64,000 nucleotides of DNA, from NCBI GenBank assembly GCA_028875245.1, contig JAPPEU010000011.1, forward strand, positions 62,001 to 126,000. Reading direction: 5' to 3'. The notes under the pieces were generated by a model. The model was not told the origin of the DNA, did no database searches, and saw only the letters and a list, made by a program, of their open reading frames with translations. The first letter of the stretch is position 1. Each line of letters starts with the position of its first letter. Of the stretch, positions 52,860 through 60,240 are shown piece by piece. The translations under genes were made by a program, and so were the position numbers. Source of the DNA: Chloroflexota bacterium (GTDB lineage: Bacteria > Chloroflexota > Anaerolineae > Aggregatilineales > Phototrophicaceae).

Positions 52860-53687
52860 TTAGCGCGAAGCGACCCGGGCATAGCGCCAAACCGCCATCG
52901 GCAAGAATATCGCCACAATCCCGGCGATCCAGAGCAGCGAGATGATGATTTCATCCGGATTAACCGTACCGGTCATCAAATCGCGCACGGTATTGGCGAC
53001 GACGCTGACCGGCTGATTCTCGGCGAAAGTACGGAGCCAATCCGCGGTCATTGTTCGGGTCGGGACGAAGATGGAGCTGGCGAAAGTCAAAGGGAAGAGC
53101 CAGATGAAACCGGCCACCTGCGCCGCCTCCGGATCTTTCACGAAAAGACCAATCGTGGCGGAGATCCAGGTAACGGCATAGCCGAAGGCCACGGCCAGCG
53201 CCAAGCCCAGCAGGCCGCTGCCCCAATCTTCAAAGCGAAAGCCGATGATGTATCCGGCAACGATCATGATGAGCACAGTGAATAATCCGCGCAGCGTATC
53301 GGCGCTGGTTCGCCCCGCGAGCACAGCCGCCCGCGACATCGGCAGGGAACGGAAGCGATCGATGATGCCGCGCGATAGATCCACGGTGAGCCCGACGGTG
53401 GTATTCGCCGAGGCGAATAGAATCGTCTGGATGATGATGCCCGGCAGCAGGAAATTGATGTAATCGCCGCCTGTGGAGAAACTGATGGCGCCGCCGAACA
53501 CATAGGTGAAGAGAAGCAGGAAGATCACCGGTTGTATGGTGGCGAAGACCACCAATTCCGGCTGCCTCTGGTAGGCATAGAGATTGCGGCGCATCACGAC
53601 AAATGTATCGGCGAAGTTCCAAATGAAACGCTGGAAAATGCTGGATTCACTTGCGCTGGCTGCGACTGATACGGTATTGAGATTCAT
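52860..53687 (-). CDS. ABC-2-type permease (DrrB-like)
   Basis: This 275-residue membrane subunit of a drug or polyketide exporter has about six transmembrane segments (ELVVFATIQPVIFLLLFTYV; GLLGLALAVAFGYAVTWISA). The ABC-2/DrrB signature PLTFASSIFVPTRTMTADWL and the FAENQPVSVVANTVRDLMTG ending are present. The frame starts at 53723, but ATG 53687 with GAGG before it gives the typical DrrB N-terminus. It follows the ATPase gene in a MarR-ATPase-permease operon. Confidence 0.9.
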   Translation of the reverse strand: MNLNTVSVAASASESSIFQRFIWNFADTFVVMRRNLYAYQRQPELVVFATIQPVIFLLLFTYVFGGAISFSTGGDYINFLLPGIIIQTILFASANTTVGLTVDLSRGIIDRFRSLPMSRAAVLAGRTSADTLRGLFTVLIMIVAGYIIGFRFEDWGSGLLGLALAVAFGYAVTWISATIGLFVKDPEAAQVAGFIWLFPLTFASSIFVPTRTMTADWLRTFAENQPVSVVANTVRDLMTGTVNPDEIIISLLWIAGIVAIFLPMAVWRYARVASR

Positions 53688-53724
53688 TTGGTTTATCCTC
53701 GTATTCTGGCCATGACCTGGCATG

Positions 53725-54720
53725 CTAGGCGCTGCGGCGGCGGCCGAAACGTCTTTTGGGCTTGGCTTCTTCTTCGACGATTTCTTCGCCGGTGATGCTC
53801 AAGAAGACATCATTGAGCGACGGGCGGCGCAGATTGAGCTCGGCGATTTGTACCGATTCGGCATCAAGCAGGCGCACGACCTCGGCAATGCTTTGGGCGC
53901 CGCTTTCCACCGCCAGGCTGATGTGCCCGCGCTGCTCATTGGTCTGCGGGCTCTTGTCGCTTAATGACCGCAGCAGCTGCGACGCTTTGTCGGTCTCTTG
54001 CGGGTTCGCGACGGTGATATCAATGAAGTCGGCCGCCATATTGGCTTTGAGCTCGTCGGCGGTGCCCTCGGCGATGACGCGCCCCTGGTCGATGACGACG
54101 ATCTGGTCGGCGAGTACGTCGGCTTCTTCCAGGTATTGCGTCGTCAGCAGCAGCGTGGCGCCGTCCGACACCAACTCGCGGATGGTATCCCACATGATGA
54201 TGCGCGTACGCGGGTCTAAGCCAGTGGTCGGCTCGTCCAAAAAGAGAATGCTGGGCCGGGCGACGATGCTGGCAGCCAAGTCCAGCCGGCGGCGCATCCC
54301 GCCGGAGTATGTCTTGGCTGGTCGGTCGGCGGCGTCGGTCAGCGCGAACTGTTTCAGCAATTCCTGGGCGCGTCTTTTGGCGGCGGGGCGTGGGATGTGA
54401 TAAAGCCGACTGACCATTTCCAGGTTTTCCCGCCCGGTCAGGATTTCGTCGATGGCGGTATTTTGCCCGGCCAAGCCGATGATCTCGCGCACCTGCTGCT
54501 TGCGCCGCAGCACGTCAATGCCGCCGACCGATACCGCGCCGCTGTCCGGTTTGAGCAGGGTCGTCAGTATGCGCACCAGCGTTGTCTTGCCGGCGCCATT
54601 GGGCCCCAGCAAGCCCAGCACTTTGCCGGTCTCGCCGGCGATTGATACGCCGTCGAGGGCTTTGATGTCACCGAAGTGTTTGACGACATTTTCCGCGATG
54701 ATGGAGTGCTTGGCGGTCAT
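53725..54720 (-). CDS. ABC transporter ATPase (DrrA-like)
   Basis: This 331-residue ATPase powers the DrrB-like permease. Walker A is GLLGPNGAGKTTLVRIL, the signature is YSGGMRRRLDLAASIV, and Walker B is ILFLDEPTTGLDP. The C-terminal DrrA-specific domain is present (SVQIAELNLRRPSLNDVFLS), followed by a basic tail (KPKRRFGRRR). Two ATGs (54726 and 54720) follow GGGAGG; the second has better spacing. Family members export anthracyclines and other hydrophobic compounds. Confidence 0.92.
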   Translation of the reverse strand: MTAKHSIIAENVVKHFGDIKALDGVSIAGETGKVLGLLGPNGAGKTTLVRILTTLLKPDSGAVSVGGIDVLRRKQQVREIIGLAGQNTAIDEILTGRENLEMVSRLYHIPRPAAKRRAQELLKQFALTDAADRPAKTYSGGMRRRLDLAASIVARPSILFLDEPTTGLDPRTRIIMWDTIRELVSDGATLLLTTQYLEEADVLADQIVVIDQGRVIAEGTADELKANMAADFIDITVANPQETDKASQLLRSLSDKSPQTNEQRGHISLAVESGAQSIAEVVRLLDAESVQIAELNLRRPSLNDVFLSITGEEIVEEEAKPKRRFGRRRSA

Positions 54721-54777
54721 TGGCATTGGCCTCCCGAATTGCTTGACGAATCTGAAAGTTTTGCGCCGGGCGCGTTA

Positions 54778-55287
54778 TCAGCAGCAGCAAGATCCGATTT
54801 CATCCCGGTCGTTCTCGAACAAAGACAGCACCCGCGCTAAGGCAGCGAGCGCGGCGCCCCGCTCCTCCGCTGACAGCGGCGCCAGCAATTCGCGCGCCAG
54901 CTGCATGTGGCTGGCTTCGGCATGGCGCATGCGCGCGACGCCTTCATCCGTCAATTCAACCAGGACGCTGCGCCGATCGCGCGGGTTGCGAATGCGATAG
55001 ACCAAGCCCTCCGCTTCCAGCCGGTCGATCATCTGCGAGGCATTGGAGCGGTTGGAGAAAACGTCATCAGCGAAGAAACTGATCGGTTGGGGCGCGCCGA
55101 CATCATAAAGCCGCTTGAGAAACCACAACTGCGGCGGCGACAGGCAGTCATCCGCCTTGATTTGTTCGTCGGCATGCAGCACCAGCTGGCGGCAGATGCG
55201 CGTGAGCAGCATGAAGAATTGCTGCTCGAAGGGAGCGTCAGGCGACAGTTGCAGCTTGCCAATATGCTTCATATCTGGAATATCCAT
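54778..55287 (-). CDS. MarR-family regulator ending in three cysteines
   Basis: This 169-residue winged-helix regulator contains FFADDVFSNRSNASQMIDRL as recognition helix and RIRNPRDRRSVLVELTDEG as the wing. It ends GSCCC: three consecutive cysteines at the very C-terminus, which could sense oxidants, metals or reactive drugs. It is the first gene of the efflux operon and probably represses it. ATG 55287 lies within a palindrome and only six bases after a TATAAT, so a leaderless message is possible; the in-frame ATG at 55272 is the alternative. Confidence 0.85.
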   Translation of the reverse strand: MDIPDMKHIGKLQLSPDAPFEQQFFMLLTRICRQLVLHADEQIKADDCLSPPQLWFLKRLYDVGAPQPISFFADDVFSNRSNASQMIDRLEAEGLVYRIRNPRDRRSVLVELTDEGVARMRHAEASHMQLARELLAPLSAEERGAALAALARVLSLFENDRDEIGSCCC

Positions 55288-55301
55288 ATATGAATTATAT
55301 G
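55285..55301 (-). promoter_or_regulatory. Probable MarR operator/promoter
   Basis: CATATA-TGAAT-TATATG is a perfect 6-base inverted repeat with a 5-base spacer, overlapping both the -10 box TATAAT (minus strand, 55293-55298) and the ATG of the MarR gene. A TAGACA lies 16 bases upstream of the -10 box. MarR proteins bind such A+T-rich palindromes, so autoregulation of the efflux operon is likely. Confidence 0.6.
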
Positions 55302-55369
55302 CCTTGGGGGACGCTTGTCTATATGAAATTTGTCAGAATTGCGGATTGGTCCAGGCGGGCACGGGGAAG

Positions 55370-56146
55370 CTAGGGCTCGGTGAATACGACCTCGAAGAGC
55401 TTGGGCCAATTCTTGCCGGTGATGAAGAAGGTATCGGCTTCCGGATTATAAGCGATGCCATTGAGCACGCTGCCGGGCCGGAGCGCCGCTCGCTCGGCTT
55501 CGGTCAGCAGCGCGGAAGCATCGACAAGGGCCGTGACAACGCCGGTGTATTTGTCGATGCGAAAGATGTAATCAGTATTCCAGGCGTTGGCGTAGACGGC
55601 GTCGCCGACGCATTCCAATTCGTTGAGCAATTGGGCGGGCAGCAACTGCCCCTCCCAGGTGACCGCGCCGCGGAATATGAGCGCGAAACTCTGCGGATCG
55701 CGGATGGAGAGAAAGGGCGAGCCGTCACTCATGAAGAGGTAGCGCCCGTCATAACAGAGCCCCCAGCCTTCGCCGTCGTACTCGATGGCGTCGATCAGCT
55801 CAAAGCTGGCAAAATCGTAAACGAAGGCGCGCCCCGCTTTCCAGGTCAACTGGATGAGCCGGTTGCCAACCCGCTCCAGCCCTTCGGCGAAATAAAGTTC
55901 ATCAAGAGTCAGCAGTTCCAGTGCTTCGCCGCTCTCGATATCGACCCGGCGCAGCGTCGATGCGCCGTAGAGCCCGGTGGATTCGTAGAGATAACCCTCA
56001 TGCCAAAGCAAGCCCTGGGTGAAAGCGTCGGCATCATGCGGGTAGACGTTCAGCACCTCGGGCAGGAGACGCGGGATCGGCGGCGCCTGCGCTTGCAGGG
56101 GGCGCAGCGCGAGCAGGGTGATGAGCGCAAGGATGATTCTGTGCAA
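55370..56146 (-). CDS. Secreted glutaminyl-peptide cyclotransferase-like protein
   Basis: This protein is a beta-propeller of the plant/bacterial glutamine cyclotransferase family, which forms N-terminal pyroglutamate. Typical blocks are YPHDADAFTQGLLWHEGYLY, ESTGLYGASTLRRVD, GEGWGLCYDGRYLFMSDGS, LNELECVGDAVYANAWNTD and LNGIAYNPEADTFFITGKNW. The frame opens far upstream (56482) but reads as junk. A TTG at 56146 behind GAGG begins exactly at a signal peptide (HRIILALITLLALRPLQAQA), giving 258 residues. The protein is exported. It is divergent from glnA, with 266 bases between them that hold no gene. Confidence 0.85.
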   Translation of the reverse strand: MHRIILALITLLALRPLQAQAPPIPRLLPEVLNVYPHDADAFTQGLLWHEGYLYESTGLYGASTLRRVDIESGEALELLTLDELYFAEGLERVGNRLIQLTWKAGRAFVYDFASFELIDAIEYDGEGWGLCYDGRYLFMSDGSPFLSIRDPQSFALIFRGAVTWEGQLLPAQLLNELECVGDAVYANAWNTDYIFRIDKYTGVVTALVDASALLTEAERAALRPGSVLNGIAYNPEADTFFITGKNWPKLFEVVFTEP

Positions 56147-56412
56147 AATGGCGGTGCCTCGGCAACTGTATTTTGAGCGCGCTGGCACAATGCTATCAGC
56201 GAGCGAGCGCGCAGGGCTAGAGTCGATTTTGCCCCGAGGCGGGAACTGGCGCGCGGGAGTTCCAGGGCGCCTATCCCCAGCGCTTCCATGCCTTTGGTGA
56301 AAACACACAAGAAACAGCGCGCGATTGCCAGTTGATTCGCCGTATATGTTGTGAAAATCGTCCATTACAATGGCGCTGACTGTTGATTCACACGCTTCTA
56401 GCAAAAGGATGA

Positions 56413-57849
56413 ATGGAAATGGCCAGGTATGTTCCGCCCGCTTCGGCATTGGAGTCTCCCGCCGCCCTGCTGAGTTGGGCAAACGAAAATGATGTCGTCG
56501 AGATTGATCTGCGCTTTGTCGATATTCGCGGGGTGCCGCAGCACTTCAGCATGCCGATTCAGTCAGTCGATGACGGCGCCTTTGAAGACGGCTTCGGCTT
56601 TGACGGGTCGAGCATCCAGGGTTTCCAGGCGATCAACGAATCGGACATGATTCTGCTGGCGGATATCGGCACGGCTTATCTCGATCCCTTCTTCAGCTAC
56701 AAGACGCTGGCGATGTATTGCGATGTTCATGACCCGATCAGCCGCGATCCTTACGCCCTGGACGCGCGCGGCGTGACCAAACGGGCGGAGGCTTATCTGC
56801 ACGGCTCTGATCTGGCCGATATCGCCTACTTCGGGCCGGAAGCCGAGTTCTTCATGTTCGACAACGTGCAGTACAGCACATCGGAGAACAGCAGCTTTTA
56901 TCGCGTCGATTCCTTCGAAGGCGATTGGAACAGCGGCAATGAAGATCCGGCGCAGGGTCACATGAACCGGATCAAGATGGGCTACTTCCCGCTGTCGCCG
57001 CTGGACAAGACGCAGGACGTGCGCGCCGAGATGGTGCAGACGATGATTGATGTCGGCATGGAGGTCGAGGTGCATCACCACGAGGTGGGCGGCGCCGGCC
57101 AGGCCGAGATCGACTTGAAGTACGCCCCGCTGCTGCAGATGGCGGACATGATGGTGACCTACAAATACATCGTCAAGAATGTGGCGATGGCGAATGGCTT
57201 GCACGCCACCTTCATGCCCAAGCCGCTCTTCGAGGAGAATGGCTCCGGCATGCACGTGCATCAATCGCTTTGGAAAGATGGCACGCCCCTCTTCGGCGGC
57301 GACATGTACGCGGGCTTGAGCCAGATGGCGCTTTGGTACATCGGCGGGCTGATCAAACACGCGGGGGCGACCGCCGCATTCACCAACCCGATCACGAACA
57401 GTTATCGCCGGTTGGTGCCAGGTTACGAAGCGCCGGTCAACCTGATTTACTCGGCGCGCAACCGCTCAGCCGGCATCCGCATCCCGATGTACAGCGACAA
57501 CCCGAAAGCCAAACGCGTTGAGGCGCGCTGGCCTGACCCGGCGGCCAATCCCTATCTTTGCATGCCGGCGCTGCTGATGGCGGGCATTGACGGCATCAAG
57601 AATCAGATTGATCCGGGCGAGGCGGCGGAAGTCGACCTGTACGAAGGCGATCATGACACGCCGGTGATGCCGGGTACGCTGGGCGACGCCCTGCGCGAGC
57701 TGGAAGCGAATCACGATTTCCTGCTGGAGGGCGGCGTCTTCAACGAGGCCTTCATCGAGAATTACATCGACTACAAGCAGGTCGAGGATCAGGACGTGGT
57801 GGCGATGCGCCCGCACCCTTATGAGTTCGAGTTGTATTTCAGCATCTAA
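56413..57849 (+). CDS. glnA: Glutamine synthetase type I
   Basis: This enzyme makes glutamine from glutamate, ammonia and ATP. The 478-residue chain shows GFGFDGSSIQGFQAINESDM, the metal-binding GPEAEFFMF, VEVHHHEVGGAGQAEID, the ATP-binding block around ATFMPKPLFEENGSGMHVHQ, and NRSAGIRIPMY. ATGs at 56413 and 56419 are both possible, with AAAAGGATG before them. No PII or regulator gene is adjacent. The adenylylation-type region near the C-terminus (VDLYEGDHD) lacks the classic NLY motif of enterobacterial enzymes. Confidence 0.96.
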   Translation: MEMARYVPPASALESPAALLSWANENDVVEIDLRFVDIRGVPQHFSMPIQSVDDGAFEDGFGFDGSSIQGFQAINESDMILLADIGTAYLDPFFSYKTLAMYCDVHDPISRDPYALDARGVTKRAEAYLHGSDLADIAYFGPEAEFFMFDNVQYSTSENSSFYRVDSFEGDWNSGNEDPAQGHMNRIKMGYFPLSPLDKTQDVRAEMVQTMIDVGMEVEVHHHEVGGAGQAEIDLKYAPLLQMADMMVTYKYIVKNVAMANGLHATFMPKPLFEENGSGMHVHQSLWKDGTPLFGGDMYAGLSQMALWYIGGLIKHAGATAAFTNPITNSYRRLVPGYEAPVNLIYSARNRSAGIRIPMYSDNPKAKRVEARWPDPAANPYLCMPALLMAGIDGIKNQIDPGEAAEVDLYEGDHDTPVMPGTLGDALRELEANHDFLLEGGVFNEAFIENYIDYKQVEDQDVVAMRPHPYEFELYFSI

Positions 57850-57918
57850 TCAAGCCCTCCCCGTACTGAGCATTTGCAGGGCTTGTCCGGTACTCTAGCG
57901 AAATTGTCGCTTTTTCTA

Positions 57919-58062
57919 CCCCATCCCCCGGCCATGTGCCCCCTCGGTCCCCCGCCTCACGGGGGATGCTTCCCGAATCATCAGGGAAGGGGAGCAAGAC
58001 GCGGCGCGATGCAAGGTATTTTGCGCGGACGGCGGTTACACCGCGCGTGTGTCTACATTTTG
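57919..58062. repeat. Long repeat, second copy (see 50521)
   Basis: This copy of the element at 50521-50650 shares GGGGAGCAAGACGCGGCGCG, ATGCAAGGTATTTTGCG and GGCGGTTACACCGCGCGTGT. The upstream hairpin differs in sequence but is preserved in form: TCCCCCG...CGGGGGA (57948-57966) here against CCCGCCAT...ATGGCGGG (50541-50560) there. Both copies lie between convergent genes and end a few bases from the stop of the minus-strand gene. Confidence 0.8.
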
Positions 58063-58077
58063 GGTATGGGGCAAGTC

Positions 58078-59160
58078 TCAAAACTTCTGCGCCGCGAAGG
58101 GCGAATTGGTCCAGTCACTGTGCTCGTAGCCCGGCTCGGCATGACCGCCGATGGTGTTCCAGGGCAGGGCGCGCTGCTTCATCCAGTCGATCTTTGAGGC
58201 GTAGGCGTAACCGATCCGCTCCATCAGTTCGATCTCTTCGCGCGACCTGCTATTGAGGGCGAGGGCGGCGGGATCGATATCGCCGCAATCCAGGCCGAGG
58301 TTGTGCTCGATGCTGGCGCGGTCGAGCGCTGGGTTGTAGCGGCGGAAGTCCATCGAGCGATAGATGGCGCGGGTCATGAAAACCTGCTGCAAGGCGGCGT
58401 CATCCATGCCTTCGTGGACGAGATACTCGATCCAGCTCTTCAACCAGAAGCCGCGACCGGCCCCTTCTTCTTGCACATTGGACTGGTAGCCGTTGCCGAG
58501 GGAGATGTGGATCAGGTTCTCGGCGGGCATATCGAGGTATTCAACAGCTTCGACCGATGTCGCCAGGCAGGGGTTGCCGAATGAGCCGACGCCGCCATCA
58601 ACCAGGTTGCCATCGACGGGCGGGAAGAAGAGCGGCGCGGCCACGCTCGATGCAACGGCGCCGGCCAGCGGCCAGTGGGCGAAGAGGGGCGCGCCCGGTC
58701 CCGCGTTGATGATGTAATAGGTCGAGCTGGTGCGCAGGTCTTTGGTCGTCAGCAGGATGACCGGCCTCTCGATATCGCCGACGCGTTTCCCCGCGCCCAG
58801 CGGGCCGAGCGCTTTGAGGAAGGGCTTGTAGGGATAAAGATGCCGCATGCCATTGAGCAGGAAGCGCAGCCAATGCAGACGCCTGGCGCGATTGAAAGCC
58901 TTGGGCAAGCGCGATTTGTAGACTTCATCCAAAATCTCGCGAGCGCTCATGCCCAGCCCAAGGCCGGCGCAGATCAGCGCGCCCGTGCTCGTGCCGCCCG
59001 CCATCTTGAAGAGCTCGTAAGCCGGTTTGCCTGTCTGTTCCTCCAGCCAGCAGAGGATCGCAAGGGCGATGATGCCGCGCATGCCGCCGCCGTCAATGGA
59101 CAGGATGAGGTCCTTTTGGTAGGGGTTGAAGAGGAGTTTGTACTGTGGGCTTGCGCTCAT
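58078..59160 (-). CDS. Patatin-like phospholipase
   Basis: This 360-residue hydrolase has the oxyanion-hole loop ILSIDGGGMRGIIAL near residue 22, the nucleophile elbow MAGGTSTGALI (G-T-S-T-G) near residue 55, and the catalytic aspartate in NLVDGGVGSFGNP. The Ser-Asp dyad of patatin lipases is therefore complete. Members free fatty acids from phospholipids; some are effectors, but there is no cyclase or other effector-system gene nearby, so a general lipid role is more likely. The C-terminus is of usual length. Confidence 0.9.
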   Translation of the reverse strand: MSASPQYKLLFNPYQKDLILSIDGGGMRGIIALAILCWLEEQTGKPAYELFKMAGGTSTGALICAGLGLGMSAREILDEVYKSRLPKAFNRARRLHWLRFLLNGMRHLYPYKPFLKALGPLGAGKRVGDIERPVILLTTKDLRTSSTYYIINAGPGAPLFAHWPLAGAVASSVAAPLFFPPVDGNLVDGGVGSFGNPCLATSVEAVEYLDMPAENLIHISLGNGYQSNVQEEGAGRGFWLKSWIEYLVHEGMDDAALQQVFMTRAIYRSMDFRRYNPALDRASIEHNLGLDCGDIDPAALALNSRSREEIELMERIGYAYASKIDWMKQRALPWNTIGGHAEPGYEHSDWTNSPFAAQKF

Positions 59161-59238
59161 TGGCCGCTCGGCAAAGGCTCGACAGAACAGGTTCCATTAT
59201 AAGTGAAGCCACCTGCAATGATGTGGCATGGGCGGCGA

Positions 59239-59335
59239 AATCTGTAGAGGGGCTTCTGTGAATCGCCCGCAAAATTTAGGCTATCTTCGTGGGCGACACA
59301 CAGCCGCGCGTAGACACTGCGGTCCTGTCGCCCCA
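59239..59335. repeat. Hairpin repeats upstream of tRNA-Gly
   Basis: The segment holds TGTAGAGGGGCTTCTGTGAA, CGTGGGCGACACACAGCC and GCGCGTAGACACTGCGGTCC. The last shares CGCGCGTAGACACTGCGG with 12732-12750. The 293-base gap between the patatin gene and tRNA-Gly shows no gene. Confidence 0.55.
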
Positions 59336-59412
59336 CCATTTTCCTTTATTTTCGTGGCGATCGGCGCGAAATGATTTTGCTGCGATTGCCCTGGCCGGCG
59401 GCAAAATGGTAC

Positions 59413-59441
59413 TTGCTAGGTCGTTCTGTCTTCGCTATACT
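59413..59441 (+). promoter_or_regulatory. Promoter of tRNA-Gly
   Basis: TTGCTA (59413-59418) and TATACT (59436-59441) are 17 bases apart, and the tRNA starts 12 bases later. It fits a housekeeping promoter. Confidence 0.65.
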
Positions 59442-59453
59442 CGCGGGAATCAT

Positions 59454-59525
59454 GCGGGCATAGTTCAGCGGTAGAACATTTCCTTGCCAAGGAAAAGGTC
59501 ACGGGTTCGAATCCCGTTGCCCGCT
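59454..59525 (+). tRNA. tRNA-Gly(GCC)
   Basis: The acceptor stem GCGGGCA pairs with TGCCCGC. The anticodon loop TTGCCAA presents GCC for glycine. The T-arm is CGGGTTCGAATCCCG. The discriminator base is T, as usual for bacterial tRNA-Gly. The 3' CCA is not encoded. Confidence 0.95.
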
Positions 59526-59638
59526 CAGTTGAACCAATCATCCCGATTGGCTTGTTTGCTGGCTGGTAAGAAACGGACTTGCCGGGTCGTCTTGAGAATC
59601 GCGCGCAAGATATTGTTGGTCAAGAAGGAGTGTGTGAA

Positions 59639-60025
59639 TTGTATACGGTTGCCGAATCCTCCGAATTGCAAGAAGACGCGGAATTGGTCATCGAGGTATT
59701 AAGCGAGAAAGAAGACATTGAGCTTGATTACTCGGTGGATTCGATATCCTGGCTGGACGGCTATATCGATGAGCATCGCGGGAAACTGGACGCGGGCGAC
59801 AAGTCAGTGCTGCGTGAGAAGCTGGGCGCTTTCCTGGGCGAGTCGATCCGGCGCAATTATGGCGGTCGCTGGGTCAAGGACAGCGACGACAGCTGGAAGA
59901 TTGTATTTGACGAAGACCATCAAACTTCGCCCTTCGACATCATCGGCGAACGCCTTGATCACCACGGTTCTTTGTCGCAAACGTTTGAGCATCTGCCCGA
60001 TATGATGGTGCCGCGACGCAATTGA
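59639..60025 (+). CDS. Small hypothetical protein
   Basis: This 128-residue acidic, soluble protein has a core WLDGYIDEHRGKLDAGDKSV, LREKLGAFLGESIRRNYGGR and WVKDSDDSWKIVFDEDHQTS that faintly resembles DUF3806-type proteins, but I would not name it. The frame begins upstream inside the tRNA flank. The best start is TTG 59639, eight bases after AAGGAG. It lies about 110 bases downstream of tRNA-Gly and may share its transcript. Confidence 0.6.
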   Translation: MYTVAESSELQEDAELVIEVLSEKEDIELDYSVDSISWLDGYIDEHRGKLDAGDKSVLREKLGAFLGESIRRNYGGRWVKDSDDSWKIVFDEDHQTSPFDIIGERLDHHGSLSQTFEHLPDMMVPRRN

Positions 60026-60102
60026 CCGGCGCCCATATACGAGTTTTCGCGGGGGTGACGCATGCGCGTCGCCCTCTTTTTGTTTCGCTGATCTCATGGA
60101 AA

Positions 60103-60222
60103 TCTGTGGGGGCAAGGCGGTGACTCGTCCTCCAGCGCCAGTTCTCGCGGGGGCTGCCCTTCGGTCGCCCGCAATTCCCCAGAATCAAAAAGGGCGGGAC
60201 AAGTCTCGCCTCTACATACTGG
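60103..60222. repeat. Hairpin repeat cluster
   Basis: The segment contains TGTGGGGGCAAGGCGGTGAC, CTGCCCTTCGGTCGCCCGCA and GGGCGGGACAAGTCTCGCCT followed by CTACA, members of the TGTAGGGGCGA family. It lies between two convergent genes (stop codons at 60025 and 60241). No gene is visible in the 215-base gap. Confidence 0.6.
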
Positions 60223-60240
60223 GTTTCGGGCCGCGAGGGG

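Noticed and set aside
58078-59160. Patatin as a CBASS-type effector
   Set aside because: No nucleotide cyclase, sensor or other signalling gene is nearby, and the protein looks like an ordinary lipase with a full-length fold.
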